Assembly (NCBI GenBank): GCA_041741535.1
Contig: JBGSJV010000194.1
Span: forward strand, 40,630-104,629
Direction of reading: 5' to 3'
DNA: 64,000 nucleotides
DNA from: M30B19 sp041741535
GTDB taxonomy: Bacteria; Planctomycetota; Planctomycetia; Pirellulales; Pirellulaceae
Positions 18,197 through 29,147 of the stretch are shown in pieces. The notes under the pieces are model-generated. The model searched no databases. It was given only the letters and a program-made list of their open reading frames with translations, and was not told the origin of the DNA. Within the stretch, counting starts at the first letter, position 1; each line of letters starts with the position of its first letter. A program made the position numbers and the translations under genes.

Positions 18197-19849
18197 TCAG
18201 TGGTTGTAACGAAACTCTGCGGATGTCACCAGTGTCCAGAAGACTTGTGCCCAGGCCGGCACCGGTCGATCGGCTCTCCGTGCGAGATACGCTTGGATCA
18301 TGCTCAACTCGTCGGTTTCTGGCAGTCGGCCATACACGCGGCGGTAGGCAAGTTGAATTCTCTGTTCTACGTCCAGTGAGTCCGTTTCGGCAACCCACTG
18401 CTCGGCCGCCGCTTGCAGCACCGCGTTGAACTCTGGGCTATTGGCCAATCCAAGTGCTTGGTCGATGGTCGCTTGATCGGTTGTCGGCACGATTTCTGGA
18501 AAAAATCTTCGCCATTGAGCTGCCAAACGCTGCCAATTCTCGGAGTCGATGACTTCCTGTGGAAAGGGGAGCGCGAGCTGAAGTGACTTCAGGTAGGCTT
18601 CCGCGGTCAATGGTCTGGCAATGGCCGAGCCGAACAAATGATCCGCGCCAGCAGAGCTCCCGTGGGAACTTGCCCGCTGGTAAGTCAGAGACCTAACCAC
18701 TTCGCGCACCATTCGCCGAATGTTGTAGCCATTTCGTCGAAAATCATCCGATAGCCAATCCAACAATTCCGGGTGACTAGGGGCTTGCGTGGAGTCCATA
18801 CGTTCGATGGGATGCACCAAGCCTCGTCCCAGCAACAATCCCCAGATTCGGTTGACCATCGCGCGAGCAATCAGCGGATGATCCTTGACGATTTCTTCGA
18901 CGAATTTTTCACGCCGCGAAAACACCGGAATTTTTGGTTCGCCGGCCACGGCAACATACAAACTCTCTTGATCTTCTTGTTTCGCGGGATCATCCGGTCG
19001 AGGTTCTGGAACGTCTTCTCGTAGCAAAAAAGAAAGGGTCAGTTTTTCAGTCGTGCCCAATAAGGGGTTGGCATAGTCGTCGAAGCCACCAATCGCGGAT
19101 TCGGCAATCGCGATTCCTTGATCCGTCTGAGCGTTGGTGCTCCGGCGAAAGAACCCAACCAAACCCCAATAATGGGCCTGTTTGATTTCCTCAGCAGCCA
19201 AATGATCGTGACATTGCGCGCACGCGATGTCGACACCAAAAAATGATTTGGCGACCGCCTCGGCAATTTCTTGATGTTTGTTTTCTCGCTCGTAGAGGTA
19301 CCACAAATGCCCACGTTGTTCGCCTTCCGCCCGCGCCAACAAGACTTCATGGACCACAAGGTTCCAAGGTCGATTTTCCGCAAAAACACGCCGCAGATAC
19401 GCGTGCCAGCCGTGCTTTTTTCGTTCGCCAAGTTTTCGCTCTTTTCGACCCATCAACATCGTGTCGAAGATCGTCGCAAAATACTCGAAGTGGGCGTCGG
19501 ACGCCAGAAGTTCCTCGATCAAACGCTCGCGTTTGTCGGGCGTTGTGTCGGCCAAAAAGTGATCCAGCTGCGCGACCGAGGGGATTTGTCCGGTCAAATC
19601 GAGGTAGAGGCGTCGAATAAACTCGTTGTCTTCGCATGGTCCTGCCGGGATTACCTGTTCGAGTTCCAGCCGTTGCCAGATTTGGCCGTCTAGGTATTTC
19701 GCGACTTCCAGAGTCGGTGGCGAAACCGAAGCGTCTGGTTCGGTTACCTCCGTTTGCGCGAAACTGGTGCTGCCAAAAAATACCATCAGCGACAGGACCA
19801 ACCACGAAAAATTTGATAACCAGCAATCATGCTTCGTAAGATGACTCAT
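18197..19849 (-). CDS. Exported DUF1549/DUF1553 protein
   Basis: A 550-residue protein with a signal peptide (LVLSLMVFFGSTSFAQ, about 17-32). Then comes DUF1549 (NEFIRRLYLDLTGQIPS to about residue 280, with CAQCHDH) and DUF1553 (HPLIARAMVNRIWGLLLGRG to the C-terminus). This pair is a hallmark of planctomycete secreted proteins. It is shorter than many family members, which often carry a planctomycete cytochrome C domain first; here that domain is absent. The CAQCH motif could bind haem, but in this family that is unproven. It starts the operon continuing into DUF1501 and WD40. Confidence 0.92.
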   Translation of the reverse strand: MSHLTKHDCWLSNFSWLVLSLMVFFGSTSFAQTEVTEPDASVSPPTLEVAKYLDGQIWQRLELEQVIPAGPCEDNEFIRRLYLDLTGQIPSVAQLDHFLADTTPDKRERLIEELLASDAHFEYFATIFDTMLMGRKERKLGERKKHGWHAYLRRVFAENRPWNLVVHEVLLARAEGEQRGHLWYLYERENKHQEIAEAVAKSFFGVDIACAQCHDHLAAEEIKQAHYWGLVGFFRRSTNAQTDQGIAIAESAIGGFDDYANPLLGTTEKLTLSFLLREDVPEPRPDDPAKQEDQESLYVAVAGEPKIPVFSRREKFVEEIVKDHPLIARAMVNRIWGLLLGRGLVHPIERMDSTQAPSHPELLDWLSDDFRRNGYNIRRMVREVVRSLTYQRASSHGSSAGADHLFGSAIARPLTAEAYLKSLQLALPFPQEVIDSENWQRLAAQWRRFFPEIVPTTDQATIDQALGLANSPEFNAVLQAAAEQWVAETDSLDVEQRIQLAYRRVYGRLPETDELSMIQAYLARRADRPVPAWAQVFWTLVTSAEFRYNH

Positions 19850-19926
19850 GTCCGGTGAGTCCTATTCAGGGCGGGAAGGTAGGGAGTTGTGAAGGGTTTG
19901 GTTGCAGCAATCTGGGAGACTTGGGC

Positions 19927-20019
19927 TTTGTCCTATAAGGGGCCTGACCCTCTCCAGTCGTGTCTTTTCGTCCGGGATTTTGTATGCCCACTAATGGGGC
20001 AGACCTGTTTTAGGACAAA
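19927..20019 (+). repeat. Short MITE-like repeat with 24-bp imperfect terminal inverted repeats, family 1
   Basis: A 93-bp element bounded by TTTGTCCTA on the left and TAGGACAAA on the right. The inverted match continues imperfectly for about 24 bases inward. It encodes nothing. Related copies lie at 18102-18192 (reversed) and 52310-52409. The structure suggests a miniature element moved by a transposase supplied elsewhere. Confidence 0.75.
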
Positions 20020-20153
20020 ACCTAGTATAGCAAGATTATCGGCTGGCGGGGAAGTTGCTCGGCGGACCACTCGGAAAGTTCCGTCGCGAACTCGTGTCTC
20101 GAGATACGACTTCCCACTTCCTTACGTTGCGGCGTCCCGGAGTTCGTCAACCA

Positions 20154-20278
20154 CAAGACCGTTCAATAAGTAGCAGGCACACTCCGTGTGCCGTCCGCCG
20201 ATCCTCAAAAAACGAGTGGTATTTGATGGTCGCAGCATTTGGAATGTGCCGACGACCGTCCTTCGTTGAACGGTATTG
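20154..20278 (+). repeat. 125-bp dispersed element with terminal inverted repeats, family 2
   Basis: Bounded by CAAGACCGTTCAA and TTGAACGGTATTG, which are inverted repeats with one mismatch. It contains the palindrome GGCACACTCCGTGTGCC. A second copy of the same length, about 85 percent identical by eye, lies at 59407-59531. It is non-coding and lies just downstream of the glucan synthase gene. Confidence 0.82.
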
Positions 20279-20305
20279 CCGTTAACCAGCCCCCGATTGG
20301 TTACC

Positions 20306-23300
20306 TTATCCCAAATGGACTTCGACCCGATGTTCCTTACGATCATTGGTGAGCACAATTGCAACTCCGGACTGTAGGATGCCGTCGATCAGAATCTGCT
20401 TCACGATTCTGCTTGGCGTTGGTTGCAGGACCGTAATCTGATAGAGCGTTTCCCGATAGCGATAGTGCAATTTGTAGGACTTCCAATCGGGAGGTAGGCA
20501 CGGTGTGAAGCGAAGCTGATTTGCGACCAAATTTAATCCCAATAGTGATTCGATGATCAATCGATACATCCAACTGGCCGAACCGGTATACCAGGTCCAA
20601 CCCCCTCGTCCGGTGTGCGGCGCTACGGCGTAGACATCCGCTGCGACGAAGTAAGGCTCGACTTTGTAAGTCTGTACTTGAGCCGGCGTGGTTCCGTGAT
20701 GGACGGGATTGATCAGGGAAAATAGTTCCCAGGCACGCGGGGCATCCCCCAGTTTGGCGAACGCCATGACCGTCCAGATCGCAGCATGAGTATATTGCCC
20801 GCCATTTTCCCGAACGCCCGGTACATACCCACGGATATAGCCAGGATCTTGCTCGGACTTGTCGAACGGTGGATCAAAGAGTTGGATAAGCGAACTATCG
20901 CGGCGCACAAGGCGTTGGTCCACGGCTTCCATTGCCTGACGAGCTCGCACGGGATCTGCGGCCTCGGACAAGACCGACCAGCTCTGAGCAATCGAATCGA
21001 TTTGGCATTCGGAGTTGCTGGCGGATCCCAGCGGTTGTCCATTGTCGAAATACGCTCGTCGATACCAATGTCCGTCCCACGCGTGTTGCTCGATATTACT
21101 CTGGAGTTTGGCCGCTTCGTTGTCGCAGCGAGTGGCGAAGCTATCATCGCCCCGAGAACGAGCAATGATGGCGAAAGCCTGCAAATTTTCGTACAAGAAG
21201 AAGGCCAACCAAACGCTTTCTCCTTGGCCATGTTGCCCGACATGATTCATGCCGTCGTTCCAGTCGCCACAGCCGATCAGCGGCAGTCCGTGAGCCCCAA
21301 ACGACAGTCCATTTGTAATCGCACGGACACCATGTTCGTACATTGTGCCAGAATCCGCGGAAATTGTGGGAAGATCGTAGTACGCTTCCTCGCCGGCCTT
21401 GAGCGCTCGTCCTTCCAAAAAGGGGACCTGTTCATCAAGGATGCCGGTATCCCCGGTGGCTTGGATGTAGCGGCAAAGAACCAACGGCAGCCACAGAAAG
21501 TCATCTGAAAAATTTGTACGCACGCCGCGCCCCTGCGGCGGATGCCACCAGTGCTGCACATCGCCCTCCGTGAATTGGCGAGCCGCTGCTCGTAGCAAAT
21601 GTTCTCGGATCCATTGCGGTTGGCAATGCACTAGAGCCGCTACATCCTGCAATTGGTCGCGAAAACCAAACGCGCCACCGGACTGGTAATAGCCGCTGCG
21701 AGCCCAATAACGGCAAGCGATCGTTTGATAGAGCAGCCAACCGTTGCCGAGGACATTGACGGCCGGATCGGGAGTTTCAATCTGCACGGTTCCGAGAGTT
21801 TGATTCCACGAGTTTCGAACCTCATCCAAGGCCATCCTCGCCGGCTCGACTCCGCGGTACCGCTCCACCAAACGTCGGACCTCGTGAACGTCTTGTCCAG
21901 CACCCAACATGAAAACAACTTCTCGCTGCCGCCCGTCTGCCAAGTCAAAAACCGTTTGGATGGCCCCGCAGGGATCGAGCCCGGCACCGACCTTGCCCGA
22001 CAATCGCTGGCGGCCCATGGCGGCTGGTTGGCCAAGGTCCCCGTTGCGGCCTAGAAATTCGGTGCGGTCGCTCGTGATGCTCCGCGCGGGATCGTGCAAG
22101 TCGAGGAAGGCGACACGTCCTGCGAACTCGATGCTGTAGGGGTTCTGGGCCAACAAAGCGCCGCAGTGCGGGTCAACACTGGTCACGACATGCAGCATTC
22201 CCTTGGATCGCATTTCTCCGAGGACCCACTCGCAGTAAGCTGTGGCCGAAATTTTCCGTGGACGGCCAGAACGGTTCCCCACTTTGAGCACGGCGAACTT
22301 GATTGGGGCATCGACGGCAACATAGACCCATAGCTCCGAGTAGATGCCGTTCTGCGTCGTTTCGAACACGCTGTAGCCAAAACCATGACGGCAAACGTAA
22401 GGCCTGTCGCCGCGTGCCGGAAGCGGTGTTGGTGACCAGAATTCTCCGCTCTCTTCGTCTCGCAAATAATAAGCTTCTCCGCTCTGATCGCTCACGGGGT
22501 CGTTGTACCACGGGGTCAATCGAAATTCATGCGCGTTCTCGCTCCAACTGTACGAACTACCACTTTCCGAAATCACCGTTCCGAAACCCGAGTTCGCAAT
22601 CACGTTGACCCACGGCGCCGGCGTTACTTGCCCTGCGTTCATCCGAATCACGTACTCTCGGCCATCGGCGCTGAAGCCCCCGATCCCATTGTCGTAGGTG
22701 AGGACATTACGCGCCGGCTGCGGGCTTGCACTGGTTTCGAGTGGACTGGGGCGCGGGACAAAATCAGACACACGGGAGTCAAACGGAAATCGTCTCTGGA
22801 GCTGTTTCGCCAGACTGCCTGCAGTATCGACGATGATCGCTCGTGCGACCGTTTGCTGCAGTACCCGATCTTCTTCGGATATTTGTTCGACGCGACGGAT
22901 AAAGACGCCGCCCGGATGGTCAACGATCCGAGCTTCGGTGCCAACGGAGACCAAGCCAACGATCAGATCTTGCAGGTCTTGCCGATAACCTTCAACGCCT
23001 TCGTTCCAAATAACCAGATCAACCTCGAGCCCTTTGAGCCGCCACCACGCATGTGCTTGAACAAGTTGCCGGACCAAGTGAATGTTCTCAATGTTAGAGA
23101 TGCGGAGAAGAACCATCGGCGAGTCGCCAGAAATGCCGTACCCCCAGAGGCCGGACTGCCCGCGTCGGTTTCGCTTTAGAACGGCCGCGTCGGCCCGCAA
23201 TGTCGGATTGGCGTATACGATGGAACTTGCCAATCTGCCGAAGAGTTGTGCGTCCGCTTCACTGGCATTCAGCTGCCTTAGCACAACTTGGCCATGTGTC

Positions 23301-26300
23301 CACGCCATGTCGAAGACGCGATCGGCCAAAGGTCGGTCTCGATACTTGTCGATCAACTCTACCGCCGCGTCTCGGGTGTTGGCCATTCCGGTGACAAAAT
23401 CGACACTGACTGTTTCATCGGGCAACAGCGTCAATTCCAAACGGATGGCCACGATGGGATCGAGTACCGAGCCAGAAGTATTTGACAGTTTTCCTGGTCG
23501 GTACAGAGCTTCCGGGGCAGCGACCGTATGGCAGCGACCAACGAATTTTGCCCGATCGGTTTCAAAAGAAGTTTCTCCGGTTTTTGCACCCACCACCGCG
23601 ACCAAGTGCAACAGCCAAGGAGGCCGTTCCTCGATCGACCTGGGCCTTCGCGTGCACAAGATGGCTTGTCGCGCATCGAGAATTTCGGTTTGCACGAAGA
23701 GATTGGAGAAGGCGGGATGCGCGGCATCCGTGGCGCGCGGCGTAAGAACTACTTCGCCATAGCTGGTCAATTCAATGGTCCGGACGACGTTGGAATGATT
23801 CGTGATCGCGCTTCGCCGAATTTCGATGTCGTCTTCGGGCGAAACGGCAATCTCGGTATGAATGGCGATGTCTCGATCACGTCTTCGGAACTCGGCGCGA
23901 GCCTGAGAAAAAACGGCCTCGTAAGCTTTTGTCGAACGCCGCGTCGGCTGATACGTCGTGGACCAGACTTCATTGCTCGATACATCGCGAACGTAGCAGA
24001 ACATGCCCATGTTGTCGCGAGTCGTGTCTTCTCGCCAACGGGTGACGGACAGTCCTTGCCATGAACTGTAACCACCCCCAGCGTTGGTCACCATCACATG
24101 GTAGCGGCCATTGGAGAGCAAATGTACTTCGGGCGTCGGAGTGTGTGGTGTCTTGTAGACTCGCAACAAGGCTTCTGGCTCATCGGCACATTGGCCCGGC
24201 CCAGTCACTTCCGCGGAATGAGGATAAAACGGTGCCGCCTTGGGGATTCGCTCTTGCAGCAACAATTGAGTGGCTTGAAATTGAGGGTCCGACTGGAATC
24301 GTCGTTGCATCGGTCGATCCAACAGCAAATGAGCGAACGACAGGAAACTCATTCCTTGGTGGTGGGCCATATAAGATCGAACGACCGAGTTGGTTTGGCC
24401 GCGTGGCACCCGCGATCGGGTATAGTCGATGGCTTCGTAGAAGCCGTACTGGCCGGAAAAACCAAGCCCAGCCATCAATTGCAAATTCTCGCAGGCGTGT
24501 TGGGGAGCCACCATCAACGCCATGGCGGTCGCATAGGGAGCGACCACGACGTCGTCCACCAGCCCTCGTTTGAAGCCCAAGCCCGGAACACCAAAGGCCC
24601 GGTATTGATAAATCAACTTGGCATCGGTCATGTTGTAGCCCGATTCCGAAATCCCCCAAGGTACACCTCGCTGCCGACCGTACTCCCTTTGTCGATCGAT
24701 GACCGCCACGTAAGTTTGATCCAACAACGTGTGCTTGTAGGTCGGCATGACGAGCAGCGGCATCAAGTATTCGAACATGGAACCGCTCCACGACAACAAG
24801 GCCGGTTGACCGTTAGCGGTCGTCAGGAGTCGTCCGAGAGCAAACCAGTGTTCTTGCTCCAATTGTCCCAATGAAATCGCCACAAAACTTCCCAACCGAG
24901 CTTCCGACGCCAACAGATCATAAAAGCTGGTGTCACGACGGCGCTCACTGACGTTATATCCAATCGCCAACAGACGTCGGGATCGGTCATAAAGGAAGTC
25001 GTAATCCTCTTCAGCCAACTCGCCACATTGCAAGACGAGATTCTCGATGTCGACGATGCGCCGCCGCGCGAATTCCCCAGCGGCCCAAACCATCTCACGC
25101 AACGCTTTGATCCAGGTAAGGGGCGAGGTTTCGACGTCGAGTGCGTCGCTACAATAGACGTTGCGCAAGGTGTCCAACGTGGTCAGATGGTGTTCGCTAT
25201 TGGCCATCTCTTGGAGCGTTCGGGAGCGGTCCAAATCAGCGAGCAACGATTGCAGATCCGTCCATTCTTGCTCGTCCAGCATCGATTTTACCACCGGCCA
25301 ATCGACTGATGTCGCCGACGCAAGCCACGGCGCTAGCGAACCCAAATCAGCAAGATGATCGGCGCATTGGTCTTCCAGATCCCTCAGCCACCCGGCAAAT
25401 TCAGATTCTTCGCGCTGGGGTGACCGAACCCTGAACTCGGTAATCCGCAACGCGATATTTTGCAGCAAGTGATGTGTTGACGAAAGCGAAATAGGAATGT
25501 GAGGTGGGCCAACCTCAAGGGGTAGTTGTTCCCGCAGATTTTGCCAAGCGAAGGAGAGCTCCGTACTCCAAGGCAATTTCAGTTCGGCTTGCTGGACGGT
25601 ATCTTCCAAAATTCGTCGCAGGAAACTCAACGACGTCCACAATTGTGGCGAAACAGCCGCATGGAGGGGTAGTTCACGCAGCCCGGCCCGCAGCGTTAGC
25701 AAATAAGCAGATAGGTTGCCACTATCGACCGATGAGACATAGCGGGGCAAGAGCGGTTGTAATGTCTGGGTGTCGTACCAATTCAGAAAGTGCCCGTGAA
25801 ATCTCTCCAATTGACTCAGTGTTGAAAAGGTGTCCCGCGTGCGTTGTAGGAGTCGGCCCAACGAAATGTACCCGAAATCCGCGGCGGCCAAATTGGCAAG
25901 CAAGGAGACTCCAATATTCGTCGGCGACGTGCGATGCGCCAACGCGGCGACGGGCGCTTCCTGAAAATTGTCGGGCGGCAGCCAATGATCATCGGGGCCA
26001 ACAAACTTGACAAAGAATCGCCAAGTCTTCCGAGCCACTTGATGTAGAAATTGGTGTTGTGGCAGCGACAACTTGGCTTCCGTCCGAGACGGAGGCCAAC
26101 TAATTCTCCAAGCAATCAACGGCGCCAATAACCATGGCACTAGCAGCCAAACGGCAGACAGCAGGGCGTCCGGTTGAACGAACCACAGGATCATTGCCGC
26201 GCCACCGGCAAAGAACGGAGCGGCCCACATGGCGCGATAGGTTGCGATGAGCCCGCCACAGCCCTCAAGTTCCGAGTCACTAGCCGTTTTCCACTCAAGC

Positions 26301-29107
26301 ATACGAGCTCGTGTCCAACGCATTCGAACCATCGTTCGCACGATGGCATCCAAGCTAACCCAGGCCTCATACGGGAGGAAAGCCAACGACATGCTCCCCT
26401 GCTGCAAACTCCGGCCTAACGTCTTCGCAACGTCGCGAAAGTGCGGCAGTGTCGGTACATCGACGGCTTTTCGATAGGCTGAAATCAGCGAGACCAACAA
26501 CGCTGGGATCAAGACGATGGCCGACACAAAGACAGTCCAGATCCAGGCGGGCGACGATGTTAGCCAGCCCAACAGGAGCAGTAACAACAATCCCAGCGGG
26601 ACCAGGCTCCGCCGCAAGTTGTCGAAGATCTTCCATCGCGAAAGCATCCGCAAGGGATTGGATTCGCAACGATTGCTGGGGCCCAAGACGAAGGGTAGCG
26701 CCCACCCGGAAATCTGCCAGTCCCCACGCATCCATCGGTGCCGACGGCGGACATCACTAAGATAGCGTGCCGGGTAACTTTCGTAGACTTGAATGTCACT
26801 GACGAGACCGCACCGAGCATAACACCCCTCCAATAAGTCGTGGCTGAGAATCTGATTATCAAGAAAGCGTTTTTCGGTCGTGGCAGAAAAAGCATCCACA
26901 TCGTAAATACCTTTTCCAATAAATGAACCCTCGGAAAACAGATCCTGATACACGTCAGAGATTGTCCGCGTGTACGGATCCAAGCCCGGTTCTCCGCCGT
27001 TTAGGCGGGCAAACCACGAGAGACCTTCTCGCTCCATCGTTGTCGCCACGCCCGGCTGCAAAATTCCATACCCCAGTGTAACGACGTTCCGCAGCGGATC
27101 GATCACTGCGTGATTCAGAGGGTGGGCCAGGGTTCCGACAAGTTGTCGAGCCACACCGCGTGGCAGTAGCGTATCGGTGTCCAACGTGATGACATATTTT
27201 GCACCCACCAGCACCGAAGTGTCGCCAACAACCAACGAGAACGCCTCCTGCGATCCACCGCGAAGCAACCGATTGAGGTCGCTGAGCTTACCCCTTTTTC
27301 GTTCGTAACCCATCCAAGTTTTTTCCTGTTCGTTCCACTGACGAGGACGATGAAACAGAAAAAAAACATGGCCGTTGCTGTGAGGGTGTTTTGCGTTTAA
27401 TAATTCAATCCCTGCCTTTGCTTGCTGCAACAAAGATTCGTCCTCTAATTGATACTTTTGCGGCGCATCACGAAAATCCGTTAGCAAACAAAACCGAAGG
27501 TTGTCGTCGCGGTTTGCCAGAAAGCGAACTTCTAGTCCTTCCAGCAAATGTGCGACGCCATTTTCGCTGGCCAACATTGTCGGGACTACGACCAATGAAT
27601 GCAATTTTGGCGGGATCCCGCGCGAGAAATCGAGACGCGGCAATCGCTGCGGGGCGATGCCTAACGTCACCAGCCAGTTGATCAAGCCCACGCCAAGCTG
27701 AGTAGCAGCGAGAAACACGAGTCCACCCAACAGCCACATCGTCCAACCCGTGGTGGTTGCCAAACCGAGCGTGCCGACAACCGCTCCCATCGCGATCAAT
27801 ACCAAGCTGCTGAGATACCAGGTCAGAGGGTAGTGGCGACCGAGGCCCGCTAAGCGGTGCAGCACCGATCGACGCGATCGAGTGGCCTCTTCCAACGCCG
27901 ACCAGCCGTTGTCGATCAAGTAGTAACCGACGTGGAATGTTCGTTCATCCGCCGTAGATGTTGCGGCCGACTGCATCGCCAACTGGATCGCTTGGTGAGC
28001 TACCGCTTGTTCCGTCAATGGGCTTCGTTTGGCAATGCGTTCAATCACGTGCCGGTATTGGTCGCGGGTTCCAAAATCCATCGAGCCGTAAATATGGGCG
28101 GGATCATCGAGCAACGTTTGCTCCACAATACTCAACGATTCAACGAACGCCCGCCAGTCGATCGACTCCAAATCTCGCAGGCTGATGATGCTGTTTCCAA
28201 TCGAGACTTGGTCCACGGCCTGCTGTTGACCCTCGGATTGCACCCGTTGTTCAATCGTTTGACAATTCTCGCCCAGTCGTTGTTCGATCCAGCTTAGAGG
28301 GACTGCCAAGGCCGGACTTTGGCCGCTCAACCGGCGCGTCATTTCCGCCACAAACGCGCTCGATAGTGGCGGATCCTCCTTGACCATTTCGGCCACGACC
28401 AGAATTTGTTTCGCGGGTGTTTGTTCGGCGCAGGCAATTAACCGATCTGCCCATTGACTCGCGTTATTGCGTTCCTGAGTTCCTAGGACAATTCGGACCG
28501 CGACCCGCCGGAGATTTTCGATCAGTGCTTGTCGAATCATGATCGGAATCGCCCATAACTCTCCCAGATTCAGGGGTGAACGTTGTTGATACGAGGCAAT
28601 AAAGCCGCGCAACGAATCACTGTCGACCCGACCGTCGACATGTGAAATCAACTCCAAGGCAAGATCGTAAACTCGCGGGTAATGCGCGGATGGACCATTT
28701 GTAAGTCTCGGCAGTCCGCGGCTGTACTGTTTGGGCAAGTGTCTGCGCGTGGTGCGGATTTGTTCTTCAATGACATGGAAGTTGTCGAGCAGCCATTGAC
28801 CGGCCGGCGAAATGGGGCGTTTCTTGGCAACGACGTCCGTTACGACTCGGTAGGCATCCAAGAGAATTCGTTCGTTGTCGACCAATCGGGCCAACAGTCG
28901 ATCTGGACCGGGACGATGATCGATTTCATGCCAATCCGCCAATGCTTCACCATGCCGTTCCAACTGGGTCAAGCTGAACAGTTCCGAACGCAATGGCAGA
29001 TCATCGCCAAGCTCGCGGAACAGCCCATCTACTCCAATGCGCGAAATGAGAGATTGTTGGTTCGTGCGACTATTCCAAAGCAAGGACTGCAACTGTGTAG
29101 ACTCCAA
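20306..29107 (-). CDS. Cyclic beta-1,2-glucan synthase (GT84/GH94), giant
   Basis: A 2933-residue multidomain membrane protein of the NdvB/ChvB type. After an N-terminal region there are membrane segments near 420-470, then a glycosyltransferase domain with VVVPTML, the metal motif LDTDTLL and the RRHRWMRGDWQ acceptor motif. More membrane segments follow at about 850-1000. A glycoamylase-like domain (YNVSERRRDTSFYDLL to SYMAHHQGMSFLSF) comes next, and two GH94-type regions end with the catalytic motif GCGDWNDGMN. It polymerises UDP-glucose to beta-1,2-glucan and closes the ring. Length fits the family. Only these enzymes carry this domain order, so the call is firm; the host role is unknown. 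Confidence 0.94.
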   Translation of the reverse strand: MESTQLQSLLWNSRTNQQSLISRIGVDGLFRELGDDLPLRSELFSLTQLERHGEALADWHEIDHRPGPDRLLARLVDNERILLDAYRVVTDVVAKKRPISPAGQWLLDNFHVIEEQIRTTRRHLPKQYSRGLPRLTNGPSAHYPRVYDLALELISHVDGRVDSDSLRGFIASYQQRSPLNLGELWAIPIMIRQALIENLRRVAVRIVLGTQERNNASQWADRLIACAEQTPAKQILVVAEMVKEDPPLSSAFVAEMTRRLSGQSPALAVPLSWIEQRLGENCQTIEQRVQSEGQQQAVDQVSIGNSIISLRDLESIDWRAFVESLSIVEQTLLDDPAHIYGSMDFGTRDQYRHVIERIAKRSPLTEQAVAHQAIQLAMQSAATSTADERTFHVGYYLIDNGWSALEEATRSRRSVLHRLAGLGRHYPLTWYLSSLVLIAMGAVVGTLGLATTTGWTMWLLGGLVFLAATQLGVGLINWLVTLGIAPQRLPRLDFSRGIPPKLHSLVVVPTMLASENGVAHLLEGLEVRFLANRDDNLRFCLLTDFRDAPQKYQLEDESLLQQAKAGIELLNAKHPHSNGHVFFLFHRPRQWNEQEKTWMGYERKRGKLSDLNRLLRGGSQEAFSLVVGDTSVLVGAKYVITLDTDTLLPRGVARQLVGTLAHPLNHAVIDPLRNVVTLGYGILQPGVATTMEREGLSWFARLNGGEPGLDPYTRTISDVYQDLFSEGSFIGKGIYDVDAFSATTEKRFLDNQILSHDLLEGCYARCGLVSDIQVYESYPARYLSDVRRRHRWMRGDWQISGWALPFVLGPSNRCESNPLRMLSRWKIFDNLRRSLVPLGLLLLLLLGWLTSSPAWIWTVFVSAIVLIPALLVSLISAYRKAVDVPTLPHFRDVAKTLGRSLQQGSMSLAFLPYEAWVSLDAIVRTMVRMRWTRARMLEWKTASDSELEGCGGLIATYRAMWAAPFFAGGAAMILWFVQPDALLSAVWLLVPWLLAPLIAWRISWPPSRTEAKLSLPQHQFLHQVARKTWRFFVKFVGPDDHWLPPDNFQEAPVAALAHRTSPTNIGVSLLANLAAADFGYISLGRLLQRTRDTFSTLSQLERFHGHFLNWYDTQTLQPLLPRYVSSVDSGNLSAYLLTLRAGLRELPLHAAVSPQLWTSLSFLRRILEDTVQQAELKLPWSTELSFAWQNLREQLPLEVGPPHIPISLSSTHHLLQNIALRITEFRVRSPQREESEFAGWLRDLEDQCADHLADLGSLAPWLASATSVDWPVVKSMLDEQEWTDLQSLLADLDRSRTLQEMANSEHHLTTLDTLRNVYCSDALDVETSPLTWIKALREMVWAAGEFARRRIVDIENLVLQCGELAEEDYDFLYDRSRRLLAIGYNVSERRRDTSFYDLLASEARLGSFVAISLGQLEQEHWFALGRLLTTANGQPALLSWSGSMFEYLMPLLVMPTYKHTLLDQTYVAVIDRQREYGRQRGVPWGISESGYNMTDAKLIYQYRAFGVPGLGFKRGLVDDVVVAPYATAMALMVAPQHACENLQLMAGLGFSGQYGFYEAIDYTRSRVPRGQTNSVVRSYMAHHQGMSFLSFAHLLLDRPMQRRFQSDPQFQATQLLLQERIPKAAPFYPHSAEVTGPGQCADEPEALLRVYKTPHTPTPEVHLLSNGRYHVMVTNAGGGYSSWQGLSVTRWREDTTRDNMGMFCYVRDVSSNEVWSTTYQPTRRSTKAYEAVFSQARAEFRRRDRDIAIHTEIAVSPEDDIEIRRSAITNHSNVVRTIELTSYGEVVLTPRATDAAHPAFSNLFVQTEILDARQAILCTRRPRSIEERPPWLLHLVAVVGAKTGETSFETDRAKFVGRCHTVAAPEALYRPGKLSNTSGSVLDPIVAIRLELTLLPDETVSVDFVTGMANTRDAAVELIDKYRDRPLADRVFDMAWTHGQVVLRQLNASEADAQLFGRLASSIVYANPTLRADAAVLKRNRRGQSGLWGYGISGDSPMVLLRISNIENIHLVRQLVQAHAWWRLKGLEVDLVIWNEGVEGYRQDLQDLIVGLVSVGTEARIVDHPGGVFIRRVEQISEEDRVLQQTVARAIIVDTAGSLAKQLQRRFPFDSRVSDFVPRPSPLETSASPQPARNVLTYDNGIGGFSADGREYVIRMNAGQVTPAPWVNVIANSGFGTVISESGSSYSWSENAHEFRLTPWYNDPVSDQSGEAYYLRDEESGEFWSPTPLPARGDRPYVCRHGFGYSVFETTQNGIYSELWVYVAVDAPIKFAVLKVGNRSGRPRKISATAYCEWVLGEMRSKGMLHVVTSVDPHCGALLAQNPYSIEFAGRVAFLDLHDPARSITSDRTEFLGRNGDLGQPAAMGRQRLSGKVGAGLDPCGAIQTVFDLADGRQREVVFMLGAGQDVHEVRRLVERYRGVEPARMALDEVRNSWNQTLGTVQIETPDPAVNVLGNGWLLYQTIACRYWARSGYYQSGGAFGFRDQLQDVAALVHCQPQWIREHLLRAAARQFTEGDVQHWWHPPQGRGVRTNFSDDFLWLPLVLCRYIQATGDTGILDEQVPFLEGRALKAGEEAYYDLPTISADSGTMYEHGVRAITNGLSFGAHGLPLIGCGDWNDGMNHVGQHGQGESVWLAFFLYENLQAFAIIARSRGDDSFATRCDNEAAKLQSNIEQHAWDGHWYRRAYFDNGQPLGSASNSECQIDSIAQSWSVLSEAADPVRARQAMEAVDQRLVRRDSSLIQLFDPPFDKSEQDPGYIRGYVPGVRENGGQYTHAAIWTVMAFAKLGDAPRAWELFSLINPVHHGTTPAQVQTYKVEPYFVAADVYAVAPHTGRGGWTWYTGSASWMYRLIIESLLGLNLVANQLRFTPCLPPDWKSYKLHYRYRETLYQITVLQPTPSRIVKQILIDGILQSGVAIVLTNDRKEHRVEVHLG

Positions 29108-29147
29108 ATGTTTTTGCGATCATACCTTTAATCTAAAGCATCAAACC

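Noticed and set aside
18197..19849. Calling the DUF1549/1553 protein a cytochrome because of CAQCH
   Set aside because: One CxxCH in this family is not proof of haem binding, and the separate cytochrome domain is missing.
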